Assembly (NCBI RefSeq): GCF_021654775.1
Contig: NZ_AP025343.1
Coordinates: 248,001-312,000, forward strand
Direction of reading: 5' to 3'
Length of the DNA: 64,000 nt
Source: Paenibacillus azoreducens
GTDB taxonomy: Bacteria; Bacillota; Bacilli; Paenibacillales; Paenibacillaceae
The position numbers were made by a program, and so were the translations under genes. Of this stretch, positions 37,300 to 45,376 are shown one piece after another. The notes beneath the pieces were generated by a model, which was given only the letters and a program-made list of their open reading frames with translations, was not told the DNA's origin and searched no databases. Positions within the stretch are counted from its first letter, which is position 1; each line of letters opens with the position of its first letter.

Positions 37300-37617
37300 A
37301 TGAGCAACATCGGGAAATGGGAAGATGCGGAACCTGGCGTCATCCGCAAAATCATGGAGCCGGGCGCGTCGCTGCTGCTGATGGAGGTTCATTTCGAAGA
37401 AGGAGCGGAAGGTTATGAGCATTCGCATCCGCATGAGCAGATGTCCTACTGCCTGAAGGGGAAAGTCGAGTTTACCATCGAAGGTGAGAAGACGGTCATC
37501 ACAGCCGGCGAAACGATTGTCATCCCGGGAGGGGCCAGACACGGCGCCAAAGCTCTTGAGCCAAGCGCCTTGCTGGACTGCTTTACGCCGGTGCGGGAGG
37601 ATTTGGTCCGCAGGTAG
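37300..37617 (+). CDS. kdgF: KdgF-like cupin (uronate ring-opening)
   Basis: A 105-residue single-domain cupin with the first metal motif GYEHSHPHEQMSYCLKGKVEF (two or three His and a Glu-like Gln) and the second GETIVIPGGARHGAKAL. KdgF opens 4,5-unsaturated galacturonate or glucuronate to 5-keto-4-deoxyuronate. Location after a heparinase-like lyase in an uptake operon strongly supports this role. ATG 37300 has GAAGGGAGAATGTGGG upstream. Another small cupin function cannot be excluded. Confidence 0.7.
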   Translation: MSNIGKWEDAEPGVIRKIMEPGASLLLMEVHFEEGAEGYEHSHPHEQMSYCLKGKVEFTIEGEKTVITAGETIVIPGGARHGAKALEPSALLDCFTPVREDLVRR

Positions 37618-37644
37618 AGATAGAATATGAGCTGTTTTAAGAGG

Positions 37645-37670
37645 AGCCCCAAAAGGGCTTTTTCTTTTTT
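37645..37670 (+). terminator. Terminator of the polysaccharide operon
   Basis: AGCCC-CAAAA-GGGCT is followed by TTTTTCTTTTTTT, 28 bp past the cupin stop. Confidence 0.8.
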
Positions 37671-37796
37671 TGCAGCTCTGTCATGGGCAATATAAGAGGG
37701 ATAAACGAGTCGGACTTCGAATCAAAATTCCTGATATTTAACTTTTTGATAATATTCACCGTTAATATTAGTAGTTCATTTCATAGGAGGGAAATA

Positions 37797-38744
37797 ATGT
37801 ATAAGTTGATGTTGGCGGTATCTATTCTGCTGGGCACAGTCACGGGGGCTGAAATGGCACATGCCCAGGCGGCGGAAACCACTTTGGATTTTGGGGATGG
37901 ATCGGTATACACAGGTCAGGTCAAAAACGGCAAACCGAATGGTAAGGGAACACTTATCTCAGGAAGACTTGGCCGATATGAAGGGAATTGGGTAAATGGA
38001 GTTAAATCAGGTTTCGGTAAATATACTTTTCATTTAAAGGAAGACAAAGTTTTCGATAAAGAGGACAAGCTATACCACGACAGGGATTGGAAGACACATT
38101 ACGAAGGGCAATGGGCCAATAATAGACAGAACGGGCAGGGGACTGAAGTTCATTCGATCCGTGATGCCAGTTATCAAAAGAAAGAAGATGGAGGCTGGAT
38201 TCAAAAGGAAGGTGGTTACAGCTACGAGATCCGGAAAGGATCATTTAAAGACGATGACTTCACGGCCGGGTACAGTGGTTATTTGGATGACGAATTCCAA
38301 GCGTGGTTTGCCTATAAGGACTCTAAAGTCGCTGTTAAAATGGAAGGCAAGTCCTTGAAGCTGATTGATCCGCGCAAGGTTCAGATGCTCGATTCAAATG
38401 CCGATGAGCAGTTGGCAAGCTATTCGTTTCATTACTCCAACAAGAATAACAAAAATCTTTACGATGAAATCCACCTGTCCCCCTCTGTGATTGCGGCAGG
38501 CACTTACAAAAATAATCAGATGATCGATGGCGTGAAAATAATCAAAAAGGTTTCCGGAATCGAAAGTACGTGGACCCAGCAGAGCTATAACAACGGCAAA
38601 CCGGGCGAAGTCAAAAATATTACCGAAACTGCTGCCGATCAAAGTTTTGCCAAATACCGCAGTTCTTACTTGTCTTTAATCACTCCTTATTTGAAGGGAT
38701 TCGATGAGATCCGCAGCAAGGCAGACACTTTTCTAAATCAATAA
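37797..38744 (+). CDS. Secreted MORN-repeat protein
   Basis: A 315-residue protein with a signal peptide (MYKLMLAVSILLG to about AHAQA, residue 24) followed by MORN-type repeats in the first third: YTGQVKNGKPNGKGTL, YEGNWVNGVKSGFGKYTF and YEGQWANNRQNGQGTE. The rest has no recognised domain. MORN proteins often act as surface or signal-presenting scaffolds, but the role here is unknown. ATG 37797 follows AGGAGGGAAATA. The stop lies directly at the edge of an IS1182 remnant. Confidence 0.75.
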   Translation: MYKLMLAVSILLGTVTGAEMAHAQAAETTLDFGDGSVYTGQVKNGKPNGKGTLISGRLGRYEGNWVNGVKSGFGKYTFHLKEDKVFDKEDKLYHDRDWKTHYEGQWANNRQNGQGTEVHSIRDASYQKKEDGGWIQKEGGYSYEIRKGSFKDDDFTAGYSGYLDDEFQAWFAYKDSKVAVKMEGKSLKLIDPRKVQMLDSNADEQLASYSFHYSNKNNKNLYDEIHLSPSVIAAGTYKNNQMIDGVKIIKKVSGIESTWTQQSYNNGKPGEVKNITETAADQSFAKYRSSYLSLITPYLKGFDEIRSKADTFLNQ

Positions 38745-38745
38745 A

Positions 38746-38947
38746 TAACTTTTCGCTTTCCCAATACGCGTAGTTTTCTTCCCCGCCATATCCAGCGTCC
38801 GCGACGACCGTTCCCGGCAGCTTGCCAAGAGCGGCCTTAACCTTCTCCAAGTGAGGCTTTAAGCAGCGTGTGTCCGTCGGGCGTTGATGCAGGCTGTAGC
38901 CGACAATAAACTGATTTTCCGTTCCGATCTGCACATTGTAGCTTCAT
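38746..38947 (-). pseudogene. IS1182-family transposase fragment
   Basis: The minus strand encodes YNVQIGTENQFIVGYSLHQR and then ADAGYGGEENYAYWESEKL, the internal catalytic region of IS1182-type DDE transposases. Both ends of the gene are missing. Remaining homology starts near 38947 and ends at the MORN gene stop, so the fragment may mark a deletion boundary. It is not functional. Confidence 0.85.
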
Positions 38948-38958
38948 GGTATATTGAA

Positions 38959-39028
38959 TGTACAAAGAAACCGTTCCTTTCATAAATGGTGGGTCGCACT
39001 TCCATTTTACTAAGAAACGGTTTCTTTT
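38959..39028. repeat. Inverted repeat beside the IS1182 remnant
   Basis: AAAGAAACCGTT (38959-38970) and AACGGTTTCTTT (39016-39027) are perfect inverted repeats with about 45 bp between them, followed by TTTG. It could be a residual IS end or a long-loop terminator. Confidence 0.5.
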
Positions 39029-39053
39029 TGTGTTTTTATATGGAGACGAACGA

Positions 39054-39184
39054 AGCAGCGGAGAGAACGAAGCAATTCCGGAAAAGCGGTAGCGGTCGCC
39101 TTTGTCCCCGATATATCTTCCTTTAAGATGAATTCAGGATATTTGGGGGCAACAGCGATTGGAGGAATGCTTCGTTCCGCAGCG
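39054..39184. repeat. Long imperfect inverted repeat (about 130 bp)
   Basis: The left arm (GCAGCGGAGAGAACGAAGCA, then GGTCGCCTTTGTCCCC) is matched in inverted order by the right arm (GGGGGCAACAGCGATT, then GCTTCGTTCCGC). ATCTT...AAGAT forms the tip at 39115-39129. The arms carry small indels. It looks like a degenerate MITE or folded mobile sequence. No convincing gene is inside. Confidence 0.55.
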
Positions 39185-39196
39185 TTCTTATAACAG

Positions 39197-39248
39197 ACAA
39201 AAGAGCCGCCCTGGGTCAAGTGACCTTGGGGACGGCCCTTTTTTTTCT
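39197..39248 (+). terminator. Terminator upstream of the ABC-2 transporter
   Basis: A GC-rich hairpin (AAAGAGCCGCCC...GGTCA-AGT-GACC...GGGACGGCCC) is followed by TTTTTTTTC. It blocks transcription entering from the repeat region to the left. Confidence 0.75.
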
Positions 39249-39350
39249 GATGCCTCTAATATACTCCCGGCTGCCCCAGAAACTATGTTAGTATTTGAAA
39301 AGAGAGATTTCTTGAACAGTCATAAAGCGGAAACAAGGGAGAGATGCAAA

Positions 39351-40151
39351 TTGACAGGAACGATAGGAAATGAAAACGAACCCGTCATATCCATCCGCAA
39401 TTTGGAAATGAGTTATGGAGACAAGCCGATTTTGCAAGGCATTGATCTGGAAGTGTACAAGGGACAAATTATTGGTTATATCGGTCCCAACGGTGCCGGC
39501 AAAAGCACAACGGTCAAAATTATGCTCGGCTTGGTATCGGGTTACCAGGGAGAGGTGCGTATTTTTGGCAGGGACATTGCGGACGGGGATATCGAATACA
39601 AACGCCGCATCGGTTACGTGCCCGAGGTAGCAGAGCTGTACGATAGCTTGACGGCACAGGAATACTTGGTGTTTGTCGGAGAGCTGTACGGACTTGCGCA
39701 GCGGAAGGCGGACCACAAGGCGAGACGGCTGATGGCCAAGTTTGGGCTGGAGGAAGTGTACTTCGATCGGATTTCTTCGTTCAGCAAAGGCATGCGCCAG
39801 AAAGTGCTGCTTATCTCGAGCCTGCTGCATAACCCGGATATTCTGTTTTTGGATGAACCGCTCAGCGGCTTGGACGCCAACAGCGTTATGATTGTGAAGG
39901 AGATTTTGGCGGCGCTGGCGGCGGAAGGCAAAACGATCTTTTATTCCTCGCATATCATGGATGTCGTAGAGAAGATCAGCAGCCGCATTTTGCTGCTTAA
40001 TGGGGGCCGCATCGCTGCCGACGGCAGCTTCGAGGAGCTAAAGGAGCAGTCGCATGAGCGCTCGCTGGAGCAGATCTTTAATGATCTGACCGGATTCCAT
40101 GAATATAAGGATGTAGCGTCGTCGTTTGTGTCGATCATTCAGGAGGTGTAG
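39351..40151 (+). CDS. ABC-2-type transporter ATPase
   Basis: A 266-residue ATPase with Walker A GPNGAGKST (about 44-52), signature FSKGMRQKVLLISSLLH, Walker B ILFLDEPLSGLD and switch His in SSHIMD. I start at TTG 39351, with GGGAGAGATGC upstream, because the long upstream frame runs through a terminator and a palindrome. It partners the following permease. The function (export of a lipid, peptide or polymer) is not determined. Confidence 0.85.
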   Translation: MTGTIGNENEPVISIRNLEMSYGDKPILQGIDLEVYKGQIIGYIGPNGAGKSTTVKIMLGLVSGYQGEVRIFGRDIADGDIEYKRRIGYVPEVAELYDSLTAQEYLVFVGELYGLAQRKADHKARRLMAKFGLEEVYFDRISSFSKGMRQKVLLISSLLHNPDILFLDEPLSGLDANSVMIVKEILAALAAEGKTIFYSSHIMDVVEKISSRILLLNGGRIAADGSFEELKEQSHERSLEQIFNDLTGFHEYKDVASSFVSIIQEV

Positions 40152-40155
40152 CCGG

Positions 40156-41781
40156 ATGGGGACGATCAAATGGCTGCAAATTCTTGATCCGCTGCGGCAT
40201 GTATTTGAAAAATTAGGCGTCGACTATGAGGTCATGCGCAAAATTTTGGAGATCAAGCTGCTGATGGACGGACGGCGGGCGCCAACGATCAATCCGAAAG
40301 CCAATAAAAATGCTGACGTGGCTTCGCAGTCCAACCAGTTCATTAAATCATTGGTGATTTATGTCATTCTGAGTATCGTGCTGGTGCCATTCGTGGTTAT
40401 GAAATTGAATTACATGTTCCAGATGAGCCTGGTGTTCGGCATTCTTATGTTTATGGTTACAACCTCCCTGATTTCCGATTTTTCATCGGTTATGCTGGAT
40501 ATTCGGGACCGTAATATTTTATTCTCAAGACCGATTCATCGCAAAACGATCAATATGGCGAAGCTGCTGCATGTGATCATATATTTGCTGCTGTTAACGG
40601 GGGCATTAACGGTAATTCCGCTCGTGGTCTCATTGTTTCGGCAAGGGGTTTTGTTTTTTCTGTTATTTTTGGTAGAGATCATTCTGATGGACATCTTTAT
40701 CGTCGCATTGACGGCGGCGCTGTATTGGCTGGTGTTGCGGTTTTTCGACGGGGAGAAGCTGAAGGATATTATCAACTATGTACAGATCGCGCTTACGATC
40801 GCCATCACAGTAGGTTACCAGTTTATCTCCAGGTTGTTTCAATTAGCGGATTTGGACATCGGTTTTACGGCGAAATGGTGGCAGATCTTTATTTTTCCAA
40901 CCTGGTTTGCGTCTCCGTTTGAATGGCTGATGGGCGGAAGCGGAAATACGTACGTGGTTATCTTCTCTATCTTGTCCTTTTTAGGGCCACTTTTGGCTTT
41001 ATGGATCTATTTCCTGCTGATGCCTTCCTTCGAACGTAATTTGCAAAAGCTGGCTTCCCATCAGGCCCGGGGCAAAACCGGCCGGTTTCGGCTTCAGGAT
41101 AAGCTGGCTGCCATTTTGTGCCGCGAAAACACGGAGAAGTTGTTCTTCCGTTTTGGCTGGGACATGATGGGGCGCGAACGTGATTTTAAACTGAAAGTGT
41201 ATCCACAGCTCGGGTTTTCAATCATTTTCCCGTTTATCTTCATGTTTAATATGCTGGGTTCAAAAGGCGGGTTCGCGGAGATGCGGACAGGCAATGGCTT
41301 CTTATTTCTCTATTTTTGCGCATTGATGATTCCGACCATGATCATGATGCTCAAGTTTTCCGGCAACCATAAAGGGGCATGGATTTATCAAACCGTTCCG
41401 CTGAAGGATGCGGCTCCGGTCTATAAGGGCACGCTTAAGGCGATGTTGGCCAGGTTGTTTGCTCCGATATTTGTTTTGCAGAGCATTATTTTCACGGTTA
41501 TTTTCGGTGTGCGGATCATCCCCGGCTTGATCGCAATTCTGCTCAGCGTTTTGCTGTACACGGTTTTGAGCTTTATGGTTTTGGAGAAAGGACTGCCGTT
41601 TTCGCAGCCTTTTCAGAATACGCAATCCGGCAACGGATTTGTTATTTTGGGATTGATGCTGCTGCTTGGAGTGTTTGCGGGAGCCCATTTCGGCTTTACA
41701 TTATTGCCTTACGGAGAGTACCTATGGATGCTGCTGTTGCTCGTCCTCAACTTCTTCGGATGGGAGCTGGCTTTCCGTTAA
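40156..41781 (+). CDS. ABC-2-type transporter membrane protein
   Basis: A 541-residue protein with about twelve hydrophobic segments in two clusters (about 70-320 and 350-541) separated by a soluble loop (FERNLQKLASHQARGKTGRF...ENTEKLFFRFGWDMMGRERDF). This is the size and layout of EcsB/YthB-type permeases working with a single ATPase. ATG 40156 has AGGAGGTGTAGCCGG upstream and follows the ATPase stop by 4 bp. Confidence 0.75.
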   Translation: MGTIKWLQILDPLRHVFEKLGVDYEVMRKILEIKLLMDGRRAPTINPKANKNADVASQSNQFIKSLVIYVILSIVLVPFVVMKLNYMFQMSLVFGILMFMVTTSLISDFSSVMLDIRDRNILFSRPIHRKTINMAKLLHVIIYLLLLTGALTVIPLVVSLFRQGVLFFLLFLVEIILMDIFIVALTAALYWLVLRFFDGEKLKDIINYVQIALTIAITVGYQFISRLFQLADLDIGFTAKWWQIFIFPTWFASPFEWLMGGSGNTYVVIFSILSFLGPLLALWIYFLLMPSFERNLQKLASHQARGKTGRFRLQDKLAAILCRENTEKLFFRFGWDMMGRERDFKLKVYPQLGFSIIFPFIFMFNMLGSKGGFAEMRTGNGFLFLYFCALMIPTMIMMLKFSGNHKGAWIYQTVPLKDAAPVYKGTLKAMLARLFAPIFVLQSIIFTVIFGVRIIPGLIAILLSVLLYTVLSFMVLEKGLPFSQPFQNTQSGNGFVILGLMLLLGVFAGAHFGFTLLPYGEYLWMLLLLVLNFFGWELAFR

Positions 41782-41818
41782 ATATATGTACCACCGAGGC
41801 ATCCTCGGCTATAAGTGT

Positions 41819-41857
41819 AAAACAAAGAATCCCTTTTTACAGGGGTTCTTTGTTTTC
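41819..41857. terminator. Bidirectional terminator
   Basis: AACAAAGAATCCC (41821-41833) pairs with GGGGTTCTTTGTT (41842-41854); both strands have T-runs next to the stem. It is shared by the ABC permease on plus and the convergent glycosyltransferase on minus, whose stop lies inside the stem. Confidence 0.85.
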
Positions 41858-42973
41858 TGATATAGGTTTGGAATCTCTCCCCCCATACAGGGAAGCTAAA
41901 CGGGAGGCGGTCTGGCTCCATGTAAAACGCTCAAGAACGATGCTGCGGCCGGCCTTGCCCAATGCGCTTCGAAGCACGCTGTTTTTGCCTAACCGGACAA
42001 GATATTCGGCAAAGGATTCAGGGCGATGGTAACGGTCAACCAGATAACCGCTTTCGCCATGCTTTACGATCTCAGGTATCCCTCCGGTTTTCGAGGCAAT
42101 AACGGGCAATCCAGAGGCCATGGCTTCCACATTGACAAGGCCAAAAGCTTCATGTCTTTGAGAAGGACACACAAAGCAATCCGCCAATTGGTACAGGCGG
42201 TGTATTTCCGCATGGCTGACTTTTCCGGCCCAAATCACGGAAACTCCCAGCTTTGCCGCCTGTTTTCGCAGCTGCTTCATATAAGCGGGGTTTCCCTTTC
42301 CGGCGATAACCAGTTTCACGGGCAATTGTCTGCTGGCCAGCTGTACGGCTTTCAGAAGAACGTGGACTCCTTTTTGGGGAATGATACGCCCTATGAAAAG
42401 GACGGTAAAGGTAAAATCCCCTTTCATTCGGTACTTTAATTTGGCTTGAGTCCGTTCGGCATCGCTTGGAGGATGAAAGCGCCCAGTATCCACCCCTAGC
42501 TCTACCGTGCGGATTTTTTGCGACACAGCGGGGAAACGGCTTGAGATCTTTTGGTTCAGGGAGCTGCTGTTAGCGATAATGAGATCGGCATGTTTGATAC
42601 TGGATGCAACATGGCTCGTTTGCGGGACAAAAGTGAGCGAATGGAGAAACAGAGTGACCTTCGTCTTCGGAGTAACAGCCTTTCGGATCACAGCCATGTA
42701 GTGAGGACGGTTGTCCACTTGAATACAATCGAATATTTTTCCGCGAAGATAGCGGAGAACGGACGCCAAATATATTTTGGGGCTTCCCGCACGAACCCGA
42801 ACGATTTCGACGCCCCCTTCTTTGCTTTCCGCAGGCAGTCCAGCCGCAGCCCTGCTCACCACGGTCACGCTGTGCCGTTTTGCAAGCAGTCTTGCGATGG
42901 AGAGGATGCAAATTTCGACCGAGCCGTTACCGGGAACGGGAAATTGTTCAGGCGCAACGATTAACAGGTTCAA
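41837..42973 (-). CDS. Glycosyltransferase family 4, CotSA-like
   Basis: A 378-residue GT-B enzyme. The N-terminal LNLLIVAPEQFPVPGNGSVEICI resembles the spore-coat glycosyltransferase CotSA. The C-terminal domain has LFIGRIIPQKGVHVLLKAVQ and the nucleotide-sugar motif HEAFGLVNVEAMASGLPVIAS (about 290-310). I start at TTG 42973, with GGAGGAAGAGAGAC upstream. It is divergent from a YheC/D-like ATP-grasp gene, and in spore formers such genes are commonly found together. A spore-coat role is inferred. Confidence 0.75.
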   Translation of the reverse strand: MNLLIVAPEQFPVPGNGSVEICILSIARLLAKRHSVTVVSRAAAGLPAESKEGGVEIVRVRAGSPKIYLASVLRYLRGKIFDCIQVDNRPHYMAVIRKAVTPKTKVTLFLHSLTFVPQTSHVASSIKHADLIIANSSSLNQKISSRFPAVSQKIRTVELGVDTGRFHPPSDAERTQAKLKYRMKGDFTFTVLFIGRIIPQKGVHVLLKAVQLASRQLPVKLVIAGKGNPAYMKQLRKQAAKLGVSVIWAGKVSHAEIHRLYQLADCFVCPSQRHEAFGLVNVEAMASGLPVIASKTGGIPEIVKHGESGYLVDRYHRPESFAEYLVRLGKNSVLRSALGKAGRSIVLERFTWSQTASRLASLYGGRDSKPISENKEPL

Positions 42974-43210
42974 GTCTCTCTTCCTCCTGTCTGGCAGATA
43001 GCCGCCGAATAAGGCCATACATAATTTGTATGCAGACTGGTTAACGTGAGTACGCTCTTTTGTCCGGTATAGTTTACCTAATATGTCTTGGAAGGGAGCA
43101 AGGGCCTGTGCAAAGGCAAAGGCAGCAGCATAATCTATATTATAAAAATATTTATTTTTGCCTTATCTATGCCTATGCCTATGAGAACGTTTGACAGGAG
43201 AGATCAAGAG

Positions 43211-43966
43211 ATGATCGCGAAAAAAAAGCAGCGTAGAACCTTGATGAGCAAGTGGACAAAAACGAAATTGTTGGAGAAGCACCATGACGTTAAATCAGTC
43301 ATACCGGACACGAGAAAGTTCAGTAAACCGGCTTTGAAGTCCATGCTGGATCACTATGAAATGGTTTATGTCAAACCGGATGTGGGGACTTTTGGAAAAG
43401 GCGTGACCCGGGTGGAGAAGCTGGATGGCAAGGGGTATTCCTATCAGCTGGGAACGAAAGAAAAAATGAATAAAGACTTTAATTCGCTGTATGAATCCCT
43501 TCACCGGTTAACGGGAAAAAAAATGTACCTTATCCAAAAAGGAATCCATCTCGTCAAATACAACCGCCGTTATTTTGATGTCCGCGTTATGGTTCAGCTC
43601 AGCCCGAAAGGAAACTGGGAAACGACTGGGGTGATCGGCCGCGTGGCGCATCCGGGGAAAATCGTGACGAATTACCATAGCGGAGGCAAACCGATGGATA
43701 TTAAGCGTCTGCTTGGAGCGCATATGTCCTCGGACCGTGCCCTGAAAACGATGGGGGTGCTGAAAAAATTGGGTGTGAAGGTTGCACGCCATATGCATGC
43801 CCAATATCCCGGATTCAGGCAAATCGGGCTTGACATTGGGTTTGACAAAACGTGGACGCCTTGGATACTGGAGGTCAATACCAATCCGGATCCGTATATT
43901 TTCAACCAGCTATCCGATAAGAGCATGTACCGCAAAGTCATGAGATATAGACGGGCATATCTTTAG
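43211..43966 (+). CDS. YheC/YheD-family endospore coat-associated ATP-grasp protein
   Basis: A 251-residue protein with ATP-grasp features: MVYVKPDVGTFGKGVTRVEK (about 54-73), FDVRVMVQLSP, and the metal-binding end IGLDIGFDKTWTPWILEVNTNPD (about 200-222). The YheC/D family includes spore-coat-associated proteins of B. subtilis. It is shorter than most members. ATG 43211 has AGGAGAG upstream. Substrates are unknown. Confidence 0.8.
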   Translation: MIAKKKQRRTLMSKWTKTKLLEKHHDVKSVIPDTRKFSKPALKSMLDHYEMVYVKPDVGTFGKGVTRVEKLDGKGYSYQLGTKEKMNKDFNSLYESLHRLTGKKMYLIQKGIHLVKYNRRYFDVRVMVQLSPKGNWETTGVIGRVAHPGKIVTNYHSGGKPMDIKRLLGAHMSSDRALKTMGVLKKLGVKVARHMHAQYPGFRQIGLDIGFDKTWTPWILEVNTNPDPYIFNQLSDKSMYRKVMRYRRAYL

Positions 43967-43983
43967 GTTTGGGATATAGGTTT

Positions 43984-44011
43984 AAAAACACCTCGGCAAG
44001 GGGTGTTTTTT
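43984..44011 (+). terminator. Terminator of the YheC/D-like gene
   Basis: AAAACACC-TCGGCAAGG-GGTGTTTTTT forms a short stem and U-tract, about 20 bp after the stop codon. Confidence 0.8.
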
Positions 44012-44037
44012 AGCAGTATAGAATTTATAAGTTTTTT

Positions 44038-44096
44038 TGGGGGTCCCCGCAAAGTATTTGGAATAAGCATCGAAGTATAGGCTCCACTTTGTGGGG
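44038..44096. repeat. Interspersed hairpin repeat (CCCCGCAAAGT family)
   Basis: It starts GGGGGTCCCCGCAAAGTATT and closes CCACTTTGTGGGG, with the internal GGAATAAGCATCGAAG. It is closest in sequence to the copy upstream of lipL (ATTTGGAATAAGCATCGA), forming one subtype distinct from the ycl copies (AATCGGAATAAGCTTCGA). Confidence 0.85.
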
Positions 44097-44351
44097 TTAT
44101 TTTACGTATCAGATAGTATAAACTTCAAGAAAAAGCATCCTGGGACCGCACAGAAGGACATCCTTAAAACACGGTCTGTTCACCTATGGAATTTCACTGA
44201 TAATTATGTTGAAAAGTACAAATGTCGATCATTATAGACTTTCACCCGGCGATCATATGATTTATAGTCGATTGCCTATATTTCTCACTTTGATTATGGT
44301 CCGAAGAAGTAGTACATTAATATATGAAATCATAAGGAGGTTTCTGAATTA
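44097..44351. other. Upstream region of the zinc-ribbon gene
   Basis: No gene and no strong hairpin were seen. It must carry the promoter of the gene starting at 44352. Composition is AT-rich relative to the coding parts. Confidence 0.4.
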
Positions 44352-44834
44352 ATGTTCTATGAAGACAATGAGAATTTAACCATCATGACCTACACCTTGA
44401 ATAGTGGCATTAAAGGAACTGTACCTTTATCGAATAAGCAAATTCAGGAATGGATCGAGTGCTATCGTACCGATGCAAAGTTCATCACAGCTATTGGCAA
44501 AGAGTTTTTTGGCCTCAATCCAGAGCTGGTTGCGGATTTCAAAGTGCATAACCGTTTCTCTAATTACGCCGAAGTGCTTAAGCCTGTGGGCAACCCTCCT
44601 GCCGAAGCAAACACCGATCAGCTGTCCAAGGCGTATGAAGAGAACCGCGTGTACTTTAAAGTCGACTGCAAATGCGGGACGACCTACACGACCTTTTCCC
44701 AATACTACACGACGAAATGGTATTGTTCCAAATGCAACGAGATCGTGTTTTTGGACAAGAAGAAGGGCAAAGTGCCTACGGAAAAAGGCGACGCCTGGTA
44801 CATGACCAACAAGTATTATGTATCCAGGGACTAA
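44352..44834 (+). CDS. Protein of unknown function with C-terminal zinc ribbon
   Basis: A 160-residue soluble protein. The first ~95 residues contain NSGIKGTVPLSNKQIQEWI, resembling a small helical domain. The end has VDCKCGTTYTTF...WYCSKCNEIVF, giving CxC plus CxxC ligands for one zinc. I do not recognise the family. AAGGAGGTTTCTGAATTA precedes ATG 44352. It is followed by the short MITE-like element and a terminator. Confidence 0.65.
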   Translation: MFYEDNENLTIMTYTLNSGIKGTVPLSNKQIQEWIECYRTDAKFITAIGKEFFGLNPELVADFKVHNRFSNYAEVLKPVGNPPAEANTDQLSKAYEENRVYFKVDCKCGTTYTTFSQYYTTKWYCSKCNEIVFLDKKKGKVPTEKGDAWYMTNKYYVSRD

Positions 44835-44898
44835 CAGGGATTTGCAAAAAGCATCAATTACAGGATGAAGATATAAAGGATCAGCAGAACTTGCTATT

Positions 44899-44963
44899 AG
44901 TGCGTGTTCAAAAAGGTCGGTTTTCAGCACAGATCAAAAACGGACTTTTTGAATGACCTCTAT
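44899..44963. repeat. MITE-like element with TTCAAAAAG inverted ends, short copy
   Basis: It shares GTGCGTGTTCAAAAAGG and CGGTTTTCAGCAC on the left and GATCAAAA, CGGACTTTTTGAA and ACCTCTAT on the right with the 186-bp copy at 8303. The 120-bp interior is deleted, so the two ends nearly abut. Confidence 0.75.
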
Positions 44964-44964
44964 T

Positions 44965-45011
44965 AAGGGACTGATTTCGGCCGGGCTCCGGTTGGAAACA
45001 GTCCTTTTTAT
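44965..45011 (+). terminator. Terminator downstream of the zinc-ribbon gene
   Basis: AAGGGACTG (44965-44973) pairs with CAGTCCTTT (44999-45007), followed by TTATTT. The loop (about 25 nt) contains an inner GC-rich stem. Confidence 0.6.
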
Positions 45012-45186
45012 TTGGCGTATGCTGATATCGGCCGTCTCGGCGCTTTTTTGCTTATGTTCATTAAATACCGTTCACAAGAAGCGGATCGCAGCAAGCAGGC
45101 AATAGACGCCGGATACGGCCGAATGAATTGGATATGTATGTAAATTCATATGACCTGATTAAAGGGATGCCTAAAATTTTAATATT

Positions 45187-45244
45187 TTGTGACATAATTC
45201 ACATTAGCTCATTTTCGGGCTTGAGAATGTGACATTTATCACAT
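45187..45244 (+). promoter_or_regulatory. Two Rex/Fnr-like operators upstream of cydABCD
   Basis: TTGTGACATAATTCACAT (45187-45204) and ATGTGACATTTATCACAT (45227-45244) both contain TGTGA-N6-TCACA, with centres exactly 40 bp apart. The first also fits the Rex consensus TTGTGAA-N4-TTCACAA closely. Rex (NADH-sensing repressor) and Fnr/CRP-type activators are known regulators of cyd genes in Bacillales. The sequence does not decide which protein uses which site. Confidence 0.75.
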
Positions 45245-45376
45245 TGAAGCCTTCTTTTGTCTGCCAGAATACATGAAGGAAAGGATTTTGCAAAGGTTCA
45301 AGGATATAAAAACTTGTGTTAGCGAATCCGAAGTTAAGGGGTTTGGCAGAATAATTTTGAGAAAGAGGGAAGAGAA

